Shown one piece after another: positions 51,167 to 59,357 of a DNA stretch of 64,000 nucleotides (its first letter is position 1; each line of letters begins with the position of its first letter). The DNA comes from Granulicella sp. 5B5 (GTDB lineage Bacteria > Acidobacteriota > Terriglobia > Terriglobales > Acidobacteriaceae), in the NCBI RefSeq assembly GCF_014083945.1, contig NZ_CP046444.1:2480001-2544000 (forward strand), given 5' to 3'. Position numbers and translations under genes: made by a program. The notes beneath the pieces are model-generated. The model was not told the origin of the DNA and searched no databases. It saw only the letters and a list, made by a program, of their open reading frames with translations.

Positions 51167-51997
51167 TCATCTGGTTGTTGCTGCGTGGATGGCGAGGAGA
51201 GTTTCGAGGAGGGGTTTGAGGAGGTCGAGGCGGAGGGCATTGGCGCCGTCGGACTTGGCCTCGGTGGGGTTGTCGTGGACCTCAAGGAAGAGGCCGTCGA
51301 TACCGGCGGCGACGGCGGCTTTGGTGAGGGTGGGGATGAACTCGGGCTGGCCGCCGGATTTTCCGCCCGCTCCGGAGGGGGTCTGGACGGAGTGGGTGCC
51401 GTCGAAGATGACGGGGGCGAGGGCGCGCATCTGGGGCAGGGAGCGCATGTCGACGACGAGGTTGTTGTAGCCAAAGCTGGCGCCGCGCTCGGTGAGTGAG
51501 ACGCGGGTGTTGCCGGAGTCATTGAGTTTTTCTACCGCGTGCTTCATGTCCCAGGGGGCGACGAACTGACCTTTTTTGACGTTGATGGCGCGGCCGGTAT
51601 GGGCGGCGGCGATGAGGAGGTCGGTCTGGCGGCAGAGGAAGGCGGGAATCTGGAGCATGGCGTCGACGGGGCCGAGGGCGTCGGAGGCCTGGGTGGCCTG
51701 TTCGGGGGTGTGGATGTCGGTCAGCACAGGGACTTTGTTGCTTTCGCCGATGGCGCGGAGGATGCGGCAGCCTTCGGCGAGGCCGGGACCTCGGAAGCTG
51801 TGGATGGAGGTGCGGTTGGCCTTGTCGTAGCTGGCCTTGAAGATGTAAGGGATTCCGAGGTCGGCGGCGATGCGCTGGATGGAGTCAGCGAGGAAGCGGG
51901 CGTGCGGTTCGGACTCGAGTACACAGGGGCCGGCGATGAGGAAGAGGCGGCCGTCGCCGGGAGTGACGTTGCCGAGGGTGAAGTGGTTCGGGTGCAT
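51167..51997 (-). CDS. kdsA: 3-deoxy-8-phosphooctulonate synthase (Kdo-8-P synthase)
   Basis: Condenses phosphoenolpyruvate with arabinose-5-phosphate to Kdo-8-phosphate for lipopolysaccharide core synthesis; cytosolic, 276 residues. LIAGPCVLES at 20-29 carries Cys25, the metal ligand of the class II (metal-dependent) enzymes; E. coli-type KdsA has Asn there. KASYDKANRTS, QIPAFLCRQTDLL, NVKKGQF and FDGTHSVQTPSGAGGKSGG follow. LFLEVHDNP is the last metal-ligand strand. A heptad repeat lies directly upstream of the start region. The gene is isolated here from other Kdo genes. Confidence 0.96.
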   Translation of the reverse strand: MHPNHFTLGNVTPGDGRLFLIAGPCVLESEPHARFLADSIQRIAADLGIPYIFKASYDKANRTSIHSFRGPGLAEGCRILRAIGESNKVPVLTDIHTPEQATQASDALGPVDAMLQIPAFLCRQTDLLIAAAHTGRAINVKKGQFVAPWDMKHAVEKLNDSGNTRVSLTERGASFGYNNLVVDMRSLPQMRALAPVIFDGTHSVQTPSGAGGKSGGQPEFIPTLTKAAVAAGIDGLFLEVHDNPTEAKSDGANALRLDLLKPLLETLLAIHAATTR

Positions 51998-52010
51998 CTT
52001 TTTAGGATAA

Positions 52011-52047
52011 AGGAAGTAGGAAGTAGGAAGTAGGGAGTAGGGAGTGG
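52011..52047 (+). repeat. heptad microsatellite, copy d
   Basis: AGGAAGTAGGAAGTAGGAAG followed by TAGGGAGTAGGGAGTGG, at least five 7-bp units, 14 bp upstream of the kdsA start codon (kdsA is on the minus strand). It therefore lies in the kdsA leader, between the terminator and the start. Confidence 0.8.
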
Positions 52048-52057
52048 CGCAAGGCGC

Positions 52058-52086
52058 AAAAAGCCCGGCTGGGTGCCGGGCTTTTT
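52058..52086. terminator. bidirectional-looking terminator between the beta-propeller gene and kdsA
   Basis: A 12-bp perfect stem with A5 and T5 arms, 52058-52069 with 52075-52086, and a TGGGT loop. It ends the minus-strand gene that stops at 52119. Confidence 0.88.
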
Positions 52087-52118
52087 GGGTGGATTTTCTT
52101 GCTATTCCTTATTTGTTC

Positions 52119-53399
52119 CTATGGGTAGACGAGCTGGTTTGCTCGGGGACCGTTGGGGACGGAGGTGAGGCAGCTGGGGAGTGAGCCAGTCGGGAAGAAC
52201 TGGGTCGGTACCGCAGAGAGCTGACCTGTGTTGGCGTTGAGTTGGCCGCCGGAGATGTCTCCAGCGAGCTTGTCAGAGGTGTAGAGATAGATGCCCAGGG
52301 CCGGTTCGATGGTGATGCAGGTGGGTCCGGTCTGGGTGGCGAAGTTGCCGACCGAGGCGGTGCCGCCGAGGGAGCCGTCGGAGAGGCTGATGGAGTAGGA
52401 GCTGACCGTGGCGCTGTTGTAGTTGGCCGCGTAGAGATACTTGCCGCGGGGGTCAACGACCATGGAGATGGGGTAGAGGCCGGTGGAGACGAATCCCTGA
52501 ACAGTCGAGCTCAACTGACCGGGGTTGGCGGTGGTGGGGCCTGCGATCTGGTAGCTGAAGATCTCGTTCTGCAGAGCGTCGGTGACGTAGACGTAGCGGC
52601 CAGTGGGCTCGGAGACGATGGCGCTGGGCTGAACCCCGGCGCGGATGCCGGTGCAGACGGTCGGGTTGGTGGTGGAGCAGGTGCTGCCTGGCAAGAAGCT
52701 GACGGCGCCTGTGGAGTCGTTGAACGAAAAGCCGATGATGGCCGGAGTCGCTGAGGTCTCCTGATCGACGGCGTAGACGTAGACGTTTGCGCCCTGGCCG
52801 CTGGAGCAGGCCGAGGTGAGGTTGCCAGGGATGATCGGCGAGGTGGTGCAGACGGGGGCCGAGACGGTGACGCCGATGGGGTCAACGCCGAGATTGACGT
52901 TGGTTGGCGTGCCGAGGGTGCCGTCGGAGTTGATCTTGAAGATGCTCATGCCGCCGGGCCCGGGCGCGTTAGGGCCGTACTGGGTCTGGTACTGGTAGGT
53001 GACGAAGAGCCAGGTGCTGGTGGAGTCAATGGTCGCGGCGAGGGGATAGGTGCCAGTGAGATTGACGGTGGCTTCGCCGTAGAGCTTGCCGTCGGTGCCG
53101 ACGGAGAAGGGCTCAACCACCGCTTGCTGGTTGCCGCTGACGGCGTAGACGTACTTGCCGTTGGGGGTGGAGACGATAGTGGCCGGGTTGGTGAGCTGGG
53201 TGGAGAAGGGCGAGCCCTGAATCTGGGTGATGACACCGCTCTGGTAGTCGACGCCGTAGGCAGAGATTGCGCCGCTGGTGGAGGAGATCGAGTAGACATA
53301 TGCCGCAGTGTAGTCGCGAGCGCAGGCGGAGATGCCCAGTGCTGCAGCGAGGGAGGTAACTGCGGCCACTCCAGTGCGGACCATCGTGTTGAACTTCAT
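52119..53399 (-). CDS. lactonase-fold seven-bladed beta-propeller lipoprotein (paralogue 1)
   Basis: A 426-residue envelope lipoprotein. The signal peptide ends in GISAC with the lipobox Cys near residue 26. The mature part repeats YVYAVS/GKYVYA blades typical of the 6-phosphogluconolactonase-like (YbhE/Lactonase) propeller: GKYVYAVSGNQQ, TWLFVTYQYQ, GRYVYVTDALQNEIFSYQI and GKYLYAANYNSATVSSYSI. The catalytic residues of true lactonases cannot be confirmed. AAGGGA precedes the start at 53399. The next gene upstream (53524-54780) is a paralogue on the same strand. A surface binding or scaffold role is as likely as an enzymatic one. Confidence 0.85.
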   Translation of the reverse strand: MKFNTMVRTGVAAVTSLAAALGISACARDYTAAYVYSISSTSGAISAYGVDYQSGVITQIQGSPFSTQLTNPATIVSTPNGKYVYAVSGNQQAVVEPFSVGTDGKLYGEATVNLTGTYPLAATIDSTSTWLFVTYQYQTQYGPNAPGPGGMSIFKINSDGTLGTPTNVNLGVDPIGVTVSAPVCTTSPIIPGNLTSACSSGQGANVYVYAVDQETSATPAIIGFSFNDSTGAVSFLPGSTCSTTNPTVCTGIRAGVQPSAIVSEPTGRYVYVTDALQNEIFSYQIAGPTTANPGQLSSTVQGFVSTGLYPISMVVDPRGKYLYAANYNSATVSSYSISLSDGSLGGTASVGNFATQTGPTCITIEPALGIYLYTSDKLAGDISGGQLNANTGQLSAVPTQFFPTGSLPSCLTSVPNGPRANQLVYP

Positions 53400-53477
53400 G
53401 GGAGATCCCTTACATCGGGGCGCTTGTGGCGTCCCCTGGTTTGATTGCCGGCCGTATGCCGGAAGGCTAAGACTGAA

Positions 53478-53502
53478 GGAGGGCCCGGGCGAGGGGCCCT
53501 CC
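53478..53502. terminator. hairpin between the two propeller genes
   Basis: A 9-bp GC-only-type stem GGAGGGCCC/GGGCCCTCC (53478-53486 with 53494-53502), 21 bp past the stop of the upstream gene. There is no real T-run, so it may be a partial terminator or an mRNA-stabilising element. Confidence 0.5.
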
Positions 53503-53523
53503 GACGAGGGGTTCAGGCGGTGC

Positions 53524-54780
53524 CTAGTAGATGGTACCGCTGATGGCGAGACAGGAGAGTTCACCCACCGCGTTGAAGGTGGAGCCTCGGCTGAGCGTAC
53601 TGAACTGGCCGGTGGCGGGGTTGAAGAACTTTCCTGTGATGGTGCCATCGTTATGGTTCGAGATGTAGAAGTACTGGTTGGTGGGGTCCTCCGCCATGCA
53701 GACCGGGCCCGAACCAACCGGGTAAGGAGCACCGGAGATGGGCTGCAGCTCGTTGTTGGTGGTGTTGATGGTGAAAGCGGAGATGCTGCTGTACGGAGTC
53801 GTCGTGGTGGTGCTTGTAGAGGACTGGTTCAGTACATAGAGATATTTGTTGGTGCTGTCGATGTAGGTATAGGTCGGGTTGGAGGTGCCTGTGATGTTGG
53901 CGGTGTTGCCTCCGTTGACCGTAGCCAGAGCGCAGCTGGAACCGACGGTGTAGCCGTTGATGGTGTTGGAGTTCGCGTCGGTGAGGTAGAGTAGGCTGCC
54001 GGAGCCGTTGATGGAGGTCATGTTGCCGGTGCCGGTGAAGAAGGTCTGAGTGGTGGTGAAGCTGAGTTGACCGCCCGAACCGATGGTGTACGGCGAGATG
54101 GACTGGTTGCCCTTGTTCGCTGTGAAGAGGCAGCCGGCGAGGGTCTTCATCATGAAGGGATTGGGGCCAACCTCCCAGAAGGGCGTGTTGACGCCATTGA
54201 TCTGGGTCTGGGCGTTGGTGACCAGAGAGAGACGGCCGGTGGTGGAGTCCGAGGAGAACACTGTGATGGCGCCGTTGCCGTCAGTGTTCGGGCCGTTGAA
54301 GAGGCAGGTATTGCCGCTGGTGCCGGTGCCACCGCAGCTGGGTGCGTACTCGTCGAGCACGTAGAGGTAGGTGCCGGTGGAGTCGAACTGTGCCCACTGC
54401 GAGATATAGCCGAGGGACTGGTAGCTCTGCTGGAAGGTGAGAACGCCATCGCCGCCGACGGAGTAGACCGCGATGTTCTGGCCGGCACCGGCACCGTTAG
54501 CGCTGCCGCCGGTACCCTGGTTGATGACGTAGACGAAACGTCCACCGGGCTTGATGACGAGGGACACGGGCATGGCACCATTCGAGGAGAACGGGGAACC
54601 CTGCACGTTGGTGAGGTTGCCGGAGTAATCGTCGATCTTGAAACCGGCGATCTGGTTGTACTGCTGCCCTAGCACCCACATGTAACCAATGGTGCCGCCC
54701 TCACAGGCCGTCATACCCAACCCAAGTGCCAACGATGCGAACAAGGCCATCGCCAAACGGCCAAACAAACTCAACTTCAT
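53524..54780 (-). CDS. lactonase-fold beta-propeller lipoprotein (paralogue 2)
   Basis: A 418-residue lipoprotein with signal and lipobox GMTAC (Cys near 26). Its opening YMWVLGQQYNQIAGFKIDDY-type blade, then GSPFSSNGAMPVSLVIKPGGRFVYVIN, and later KYLYVLNQSS and QYFYISNHNDGTITG, repeat the same propeller pattern as the next gene. The two share QGSPFS and the overall blade order, so they are probably a tandem duplication. A promoter-like sequence lies 118 bp upstream. It is Ser/Thr/Asn-rich, as expected for an extracytoplasmic protein. Confidence 0.85.
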   Translation of the reverse strand: MKLSLFGRLAMALFASLALGLGMTACEGGTIGYMWVLGQQYNQIAGFKIDDYSGNLTNVQGSPFSSNGAMPVSLVIKPGGRFVYVINQGTGGSANGAGAGQNIAVYSVGGDGVLTFQQSYQSLGYISQWAQFDSTGTYLYVLDEYAPSCGGTGTSGNTCLFNGPNTDGNGAITVFSSDSTTGRLSLVTNAQTQINGVNTPFWEVGPNPFMMKTLAGCLFTANKGNQSISPYTIGSGGQLSFTTTQTFFTGTGNMTSINGSGSLLYLTDANSNTINGYTVGSSCALATVNGGNTANITGTSNPTYTYIDSTNKYLYVLNQSSTSTTTTTPYSSISAFTINTTNNELQPISGAPYPVGSGPVCMAEDPTNQYFYISNHNDGTITGKFFNPATGQFSTLSRGSTFNAVGELSCLAISGTIY

Positions 54781-54897
54781 GCGCTTCCTTTATCAACCCG
54801 AGATCGCCGGACCTGTGTGACCGTCCGGGCGAAGTGCGGGGAACCCTGTCTTTTGTATTCAGCGCCGGAGCGCGGAGAGAAGTACAAACCTTGCATG

Positions 54898-54927
54898 ATT
54901 GTAGAAGCTAGCGGGGTTTTCCGCCAA
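54898..54927 (-). promoter_or_regulatory. putative promoter of the beta-propeller genes
   Basis: On the minus strand TTGGCG (54922-54927) is followed after 18 bp by TACAAT (54898-54903), a good sigma-70-type pair, 118 bp upstream of the 54780 start codon. Confidence 0.5.
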
Positions 54928-55083
54928 CCGATAGCGAGGTTTACACCTCCGATCCTATGAATCCGGACAGCGGACGAACTGCTGGCCGTTACGGAAAGTT
55001 ACCGCTTCGACGGTGCTGCGATGGCAGGGGTTAGCGGGCGGGACAGAAAAGTTTTCGGATACAGGGGCGATTTGCAAGAGAAA

Positions 55084-55110
55084 GTCCCCGGAAGTGACGC
55101 TTCCGGGGAC
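55084..55110 (-). terminator. rho-independent terminator after the M13 peptidase gene
   Basis: An 11-bp perfect stem, 55084-55094 with 55100-55110, loop of 5 nt, followed on the minus strand by TTTCTCTT, 23 bp past the stop at 55133. Confidence 0.85.
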
Positions 55111-55132
55111 CTGGGTTGGGAGGATCGAGGGG

Positions 55133-57256
55133 CTACCAGACGCGACAGCCGCCGGAGGCGGGCATCATGGGCTGACCCACCTTGCAGCCGAAGGCCTTGC
55201 CGAACTCGTCGAAGTTCTGGACGGTGCCTTTGACGCGCCACTCGCCGGAGGCGTGCGGATCGGTCTTGGCCAGGACGCGGGCGGACTGCTCGGTGGCGTT
55301 CTGGCACCAGATCTGGCCGAAAGTGATGAAGAAGCGCTGGGCCGGGGTGTAGCCGTCGCGCGTGCCGCTGGCGGTGAGGGGCTCGGTGCGCTCGCTGGTG
55401 GATGACGGCTGGCTAAGGGTCTGCATGAGTGCCTGGTAGGCGATGCGGATGCCTCCGTTGTCGGCGGTGTTTTCGCCGAGGGTGAGATGGCCGTTGAGGT
55501 TCTGGCCAGGCGCGACCTCAAAGCCGTCGTACTCGTTGGCGATGCACTCGGTGCGGACGTGGAACTTCGCCTTGTCCTCGTCGGTCCACCACTGGCGAAC
55601 GTTGCCGTGGAGGTCGTACTTGGAGCCCTGATCGTCGAAGCCGTGGGTCATCTCGTGGCCGATGACGACGCCGATGCCGCCGAAGTTGACGGCCGCATCC
55701 ATGCTGTTGTCGTAGAAGGGCGGCTGGAGGATGCCGGCGGGGAAGTTGATGTTGTTCTGCGAGGGCATGTAGTAGGCGTTGACGGTGGGCGGAGTCATGC
55801 CCCACTCGGAGGTGTCGACGGGCTTGCCGAACTTGTCGAGGTTGCGTTTACGCTCGTAGGCGCCGGCGCGCTGGACGTCGCCGAGGAGATCGCCACGCTT
55901 GACCTCGATGGAGGAGTAGTCCTTCCAGTGGTCGGGGTAGCCGATCTTGTCGGCGATGGCGTCGAGCTTTTGCTTCGCCTGGACCTTGGTTTCGTCGGAC
56001 ATCCAGGGGAGAGACTTGAGATCGTCGGCCATGGCGGCCTCGAGGGCGTGGACCATCTTCTCCGTGTTGTCCTTGGCGGAGGGCGGGAAGTTCTGCTTGA
56101 CCCAGTCCTGGCCGACGGCCTCGCCGAGAGCCCGGTCGGTCATGCGGGTGCAAAGCTTCCAGCGGGGCTGCTCTTCCTTCTGGCCGTTGAGGGTCTTGTT
56201 GAAGAAGTCGAAGTTCTCGGTCTCGAAGGGCTTGGAGAGCAGCGGCGCGGCGGTGTGGACGACGTGCCAGCGGAGATAGCTCTTGATGGCCGAGAGGGTG
56301 CCGTGGGAGAGCTCGTACTGGACGGTGGTGACGTACTGCGGGGAGCTGACGTTGAGGGTCTTTGCGGGGAGGCCGATGTCCTTGAGGTAGATCGACCAGT
56401 TGTAGTCGGGGCTGAGTTTTTCGACCTCGGCGATGGTCATGATGTGGTAGCGCTTGGCGGGGTCGCGCATCTCGACGCGGTCCATGGAGCCGCGGGCGAG
56501 CTCGGTCTCGATCCACATGACGTTGGAGGACTCAAGCAGCGCCTGCTCTGGGGTGTCGCCGAGCAGGACGAACATCTTCTGCATGTGGTCCATGTACTGC
56601 TCACGGATCTTTTTGTAGCGCGGGGTCTGGTTGAGGTAGTAATCGCGGTCGGGCAGGGTGAGGCCGCCCTGGCCGGTGCCGGCGATTTGCTGTGAGCTGT
56701 CTTTCTGGTCCTGCTGGACGCCGACGTAGAAGAAGGCTCCGCCGCCGCGGCGGTCCTGCTTCGCGTTGTAGGCGGGAAGGTCCTTGATGCTCTTAAGAGC
56801 GGCGATGGCTTCGAGTTGAGGCTGGAGCGGTTTGTCGCCTAACTTGTCGATGGCGTCGGTGTCCATGCAGGCGGCGAAGTAGTCGCCGTACTGCTTCTGG
56901 AGCGGGGATTTGGGGTGCTCGGCGGCGGCGAGGAGCTCCTGATAGAGGGAGTAGTTGTTGTAGTCGGCGAGCTCGTTGAAGCGGCCCCAGCGAACCTGGT
57001 CGGCGGGGATGGGGTGGCTCTTTCGCCAGTTACCGCAGGCGTACTGGTAGAAGTCGACGCAAGGATCGACGGTCTTGTCGATGGCAGAGAGGTCGAAGAT
57101 GGTGGGCTTGACGGGTGCCGAGGTGGGCGCGTCCCAGGTGCCGGTCGGCAGGGTGATGGTCTGGTCGGGAGCGATGACCGACTGGGCGTGGGAAGCTGGC
57201 GCGAAACAGAGAGGCGTGGCCGCCGCGAGGATGGCGGCAATGACGTAGGGGCGCAT
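55133..57256 (-). CDS. M13-family (neprilysin/PepO-like) zinc metallopeptidase
   Basis: Periplasmic or secreted peptidase of 707 residues. The signal peptide covers 1-24 (AATPLCFAPASHAQ). The mature enzyme starts with the family block IDKTVDPCVDFYQYACGNWRK. NAYYMPSQNNINFPAGILQPPFYD leads to HEMTHGFDDQG near residue 532 (the HEXXH zinc site with catalytic Glu). GENTADNGG near 594 gives the third zinc ligand, and CRVW is the conserved end. The Asn-Ala-Tyr substrate clamp (NAYY) is intact. An AGGAGA site 3 bases before the ATG at 57256 fixes the start, so the open frame further upstream is not used. It probably degrades peptides for nutrition. Confidence 0.95.
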   Translation of the reverse strand: MRPYVIAAILAAATPLCFAPASHAQSVIAPDQTITLPTGTWDAPTSAPVKPTIFDLSAIDKTVDPCVDFYQYACGNWRKSHPIPADQVRWGRFNELADYNNYSLYQELLAAAEHPKSPLQKQYGDYFAACMDTDAIDKLGDKPLQPQLEAIAALKSIKDLPAYNAKQDRRGGGAFFYVGVQQDQKDSSQQIAGTGQGGLTLPDRDYYLNQTPRYKKIREQYMDHMQKMFVLLGDTPEQALLESSNVMWIETELARGSMDRVEMRDPAKRYHIMTIAEVEKLSPDYNWSIYLKDIGLPAKTLNVSSPQYVTTVQYELSHGTLSAIKSYLRWHVVHTAAPLLSKPFETENFDFFNKTLNGQKEEQPRWKLCTRMTDRALGEAVGQDWVKQNFPPSAKDNTEKMVHALEAAMADDLKSLPWMSDETKVQAKQKLDAIADKIGYPDHWKDYSSIEVKRGDLLGDVQRAGAYERKRNLDKFGKPVDTSEWGMTPPTVNAYYMPSQNNINFPAGILQPPFYDNSMDAAVNFGGIGVVIGHEMTHGFDDQGSKYDLHGNVRQWWTDEDKAKFHVRTECIANEYDGFEVAPGQNLNGHLTLGENTADNGGIRIAYQALMQTLSQPSSTSERTEPLTASGTRDGYTPAQRFFITFGQIWCQNATEQSARVLAKTDPHASGEWRVKGTVQNFDEFGKAFGCKVGQPMMPASGGCRVW

Positions 57257-57433
57257 AGGTCTCCTGGAGCAGTGCAAAGAATGAGCTATGAGGAGACGAT
57301 ACGCCAATGTGAAAGGACGCAGAAGTTGGTGGAACTACGGAGATGCCTGCCGGGTAAATATGGCGCGGGTTCCTGTTCAGATAAGAGAGACGAGGGGACG
57401 AGAAAAGAGAGGACAGATCTGTGGCGCGAAAGA

Positions 57434-57464
57434 CGCAGATTCCCTGCGGGAATGACAAACAAAA
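57434..57464. repeat. dispersed repeat (TTCCCTTCGGGAATGACAAACAA type), copy 2
   Basis: CGCAGATTCCCTGCGGGAAT followed by GACAAACAAAA, matching copy 1 (43859-43892) except for the tip (TGC for TTC). It lies in the 255-bp gap between the M13 and MCE genes, which holds no gene. Confidence 0.7.
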
Positions 57465-57511
57465 TTCCCTGGCGGACCAATGACGAACAGAAGTATCAGC
57501 AGCGATGTCCG

Positions 57512-58597
57512 CTAGAAGACGCGGAGGTGGATCACGAGGTACTTCTTGGGGTCCTGGCGGACGGCGGTGACGAGATCGTTGGAGGAGGTGAGCAGGCGGT
57601 TGAGGTTGCTGTAGGCCGCGTCGTCCGTAGCGAGCTTGCCGAGGGTGCCCTTGCCGCTGTTGACGTTGCCAAGCAAGGTGTTGAGATGGGTGACGGTGGC
57701 GTCAAGCTTGTGGGCGAAGGCGGGGTCCTTGGTGAAGAGGCCGAGGGTCCCCTGGCCCCGGTCGGCTTCGGCGAGCAGGGAGTTGGCGTGCTTGAGGGTG
57801 GAGTCGAGGTCGTTGTAGAGCGCGTCGTCCTTGAGGAGCTTGCCGGCGGTGCCCTTGCCCTCGTTGAGTGAGGTGACGATAGCGTCAAGCTTGGTGGAGG
57901 TGTCGTTGAGCTTGTTGTAGAGCTCATCGTCATGCACGAGTTTGCCGAGGGAGCCCTTGCCGCTGTTGAGACTGGCAAGAAGCTCGTGGAGCTGGGTGAT
58001 GGTGTCGTTGGCCTTGTTGTATAGGCTGGGGTCGGTGATGAGCTTGCCCGCGGTACCTTTGCCCGAGATGATGGTGCTCTCGATGAGGTCGAGTTTTTTG
58101 AGGACGACATCGACGTCGGCGACGGTGCCCTGGCTGGTCTTGATGACGTCGTTGAGGCTGGGCGAGGCGGTGGTGCGGAGCTCGTCGCCGCTTTGGAGCT
58201 CGGGGCCGGTGGCGAGCTTGCTGTTGAGGTCGACGACGGTGTCGCCGAGGACCCCGACGGTGGCGAGGGCGGCGGTGGTGTCCTTGTGCAGGCTGGGCAG
58301 ATACTTGGGGTCGATCTTCATCTTGATCAGCACAGGGGTGAGCTTGCGCGCCGGGTCCGTGGTGACGGTGACATGGGTGACCTCGCCGACAGTGACGCCT
58401 TCGAGCTCGATGGGAGCGCCGACCTTGAGGCCGCCGGAGTTGTCAAAGTAGGTGTGGATGATGATCTTGTGGCTGAAGACGCTCATGCCGGAGGCGCTGG
58501 TCATAAGGAAGAGCAGGACACAGAGCAGGGTGACGGAGATGAGGACGATCACTCCGACCTTGAGCTGCGACCACTTGACTTCCTGTTGACTCGGCAT
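57512..58597 (-). CDS. MCE/MlaD-family lipid-transport protein with five 34-residue repeats
   Basis: Inner-membrane-anchored MCE protein of 361 residues. TM helix 14-34 (VGVIVLISVTLLCVLLFLMTS) is followed by the MCE domain (about 42-140; YFDNSGGLKVGAPIELEGVTVGEV, then ALATVGVLGDTVVDL). From 177 to 346 five perfect-length 34-residue repeats follow (starts 177, 211, 245, 279, 313), each with a G[KQ]GTLGKL-type head, a D..LY..L middle and a Leu-rich helix. The protein ends DPKKYLVIHLRVF. MCE proteins form hexameric tunnels that carry phospholipids between membranes. No permease or ATPase of an Mla system is adjacent, although an orphan ABC ATPase is encoded 1.2 kb away. Confidence 0.9.
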   Translation of the reverse strand: MPSQQEVKWSQLKVGVIVLISVTLLCVLLFLMTSASGMSVFSHKIIIHTYFDNSGGLKVGAPIELEGVTVGEVTHVTVTTDPARKLTPVLIKMKIDPKYLPSLHKDTTAALATVGVLGDTVVDLNSKLATGPELQSGDELRTTASPSLNDVIKTSQGTVADVDVVLKKLDLIESTIISGKGTAGKLITDPSLYNKANDTITQLHELLASLNSGKGSLGKLVHDDELYNKLNDTSTKLDAIVTSLNEGKGTAGKLLKDDALYNDLDSTLKHANSLLAEADRGQGTLGLFTKDPAFAHKLDATVTHLNTLLGNVNSGKGTLGKLATDDAAYSNLNRLLTSSNDLVTAVRQDPKKYLVIHLRVF

Positions 58598-58741
58598 AGA
58601 ACTCCCTCGTGTGGCTGGCGTGCGTGGCGACCGGATGTGGCTGGCGTGGCTCCATCGTAACAGCCGGACGAAGGCGATGGAACGATGCGTTGTTGCAGAA
58701 ATTAGGATGCGGGAGCGGCGGGCGGGGGTGCGGAATTGTGG

Positions 58742-59119
58742 TCAGTCTTCCGCCACGACGACGGCGATGGAGGTTGTGCGGGAGTGGGAGAGCGAGAGTG
58801 AGAGGCGGCGGATGCCGAGGCGGGCGGCGATCTGGGCGGCGCGGCCGTGGAGATGGAGCTCGGGACGTTGGCCGGGAGCGCGGCGGACTTCGAATTCGCG
58901 CCAGTTGACCCCGCGGCTGATGCCGGTGCCGAGGGCCTTGGCTCCAGCCTCCTTGGCGGCGAAGCGGGCGGCGAGGCTTTCGGCGTAGTTTTTTTTCGCC
59001 ATGCAGTAGGCGATCTCGCCGGGGGTGTAGACGCGGTTGAGGAAGGAGTGGCCGAAGCGCCGGTAGCTGCGCTCGATGCGCTCGATTTCGATGAGGTCGG
59101 TGCCGAGGCCGAGGATCAG
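58742..59119 (-). CDS. acpS: holo-[acyl-carrier-protein] synthase with CTG start
   Basis: Transfers 4'-phosphopantetheine from CoA to acyl carrier protein; 125 residues. The family N-terminus ILGLGTDLIEIERIE is present directly after a CTG codon at 59117-59119, with AAGGAG 7 bases upstream. There is no ATG, GTG or TTG at or near this place, and the first ATG is 39 codons in, after the essential Asp. AKKNYAESLAARFAAKEAGAKALGTG carries the metal-binding Glu, and SLSHSRTTSIAVVVAED is the C-terminus. The complete domain implies a working gene that initiates at CTG. Minus-strand neighbours are the MCE gene and a divergent hypothetical gene. Confidence 0.9.
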   Translation of the reverse strand: MILGLGTDLIEIERIERSYRRFGHSFLNRVYTPGEIAYCMAKKNYAESLAARFAAKEAGAKALGTGISRGVNWREFEVRRAPGQRPELHLHGRAAQIAARLGIRRLSLSLSHSRTTSIAVVVAED

Positions 59120-59357
59120 GGGAGAGCTCCTTGTGTGCGGGCGGTGGCTTAGAGACCTCTAAGGGCAGGCCTGCTGAACAGTGTACTCATGCGGGGCTCA
59201 TGTCTCGGCGGGGGTACGTTGGCGGTTGAAGGGCTGATGAATTTTGCCGAGGCGAAGAGGCGGCGTAGCAGTGTGGAACAGAGGTCGTGCGGTGAGGGGC
59301 AATCCCCGATAAGGGATAGAACAGCCTGGAGGATGTGGCTGGTGAGAAGGAGGTTGC

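Larger units (their letters stand above)
54781..55132. other. intergenic region between the propeller genes and the M13 peptidase gene
   Basis: 352 bp that hold the propeller promoter (54898-54927), the M13 terminator (55084-55110) and no gene that I can support. Confidence 0.65.
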
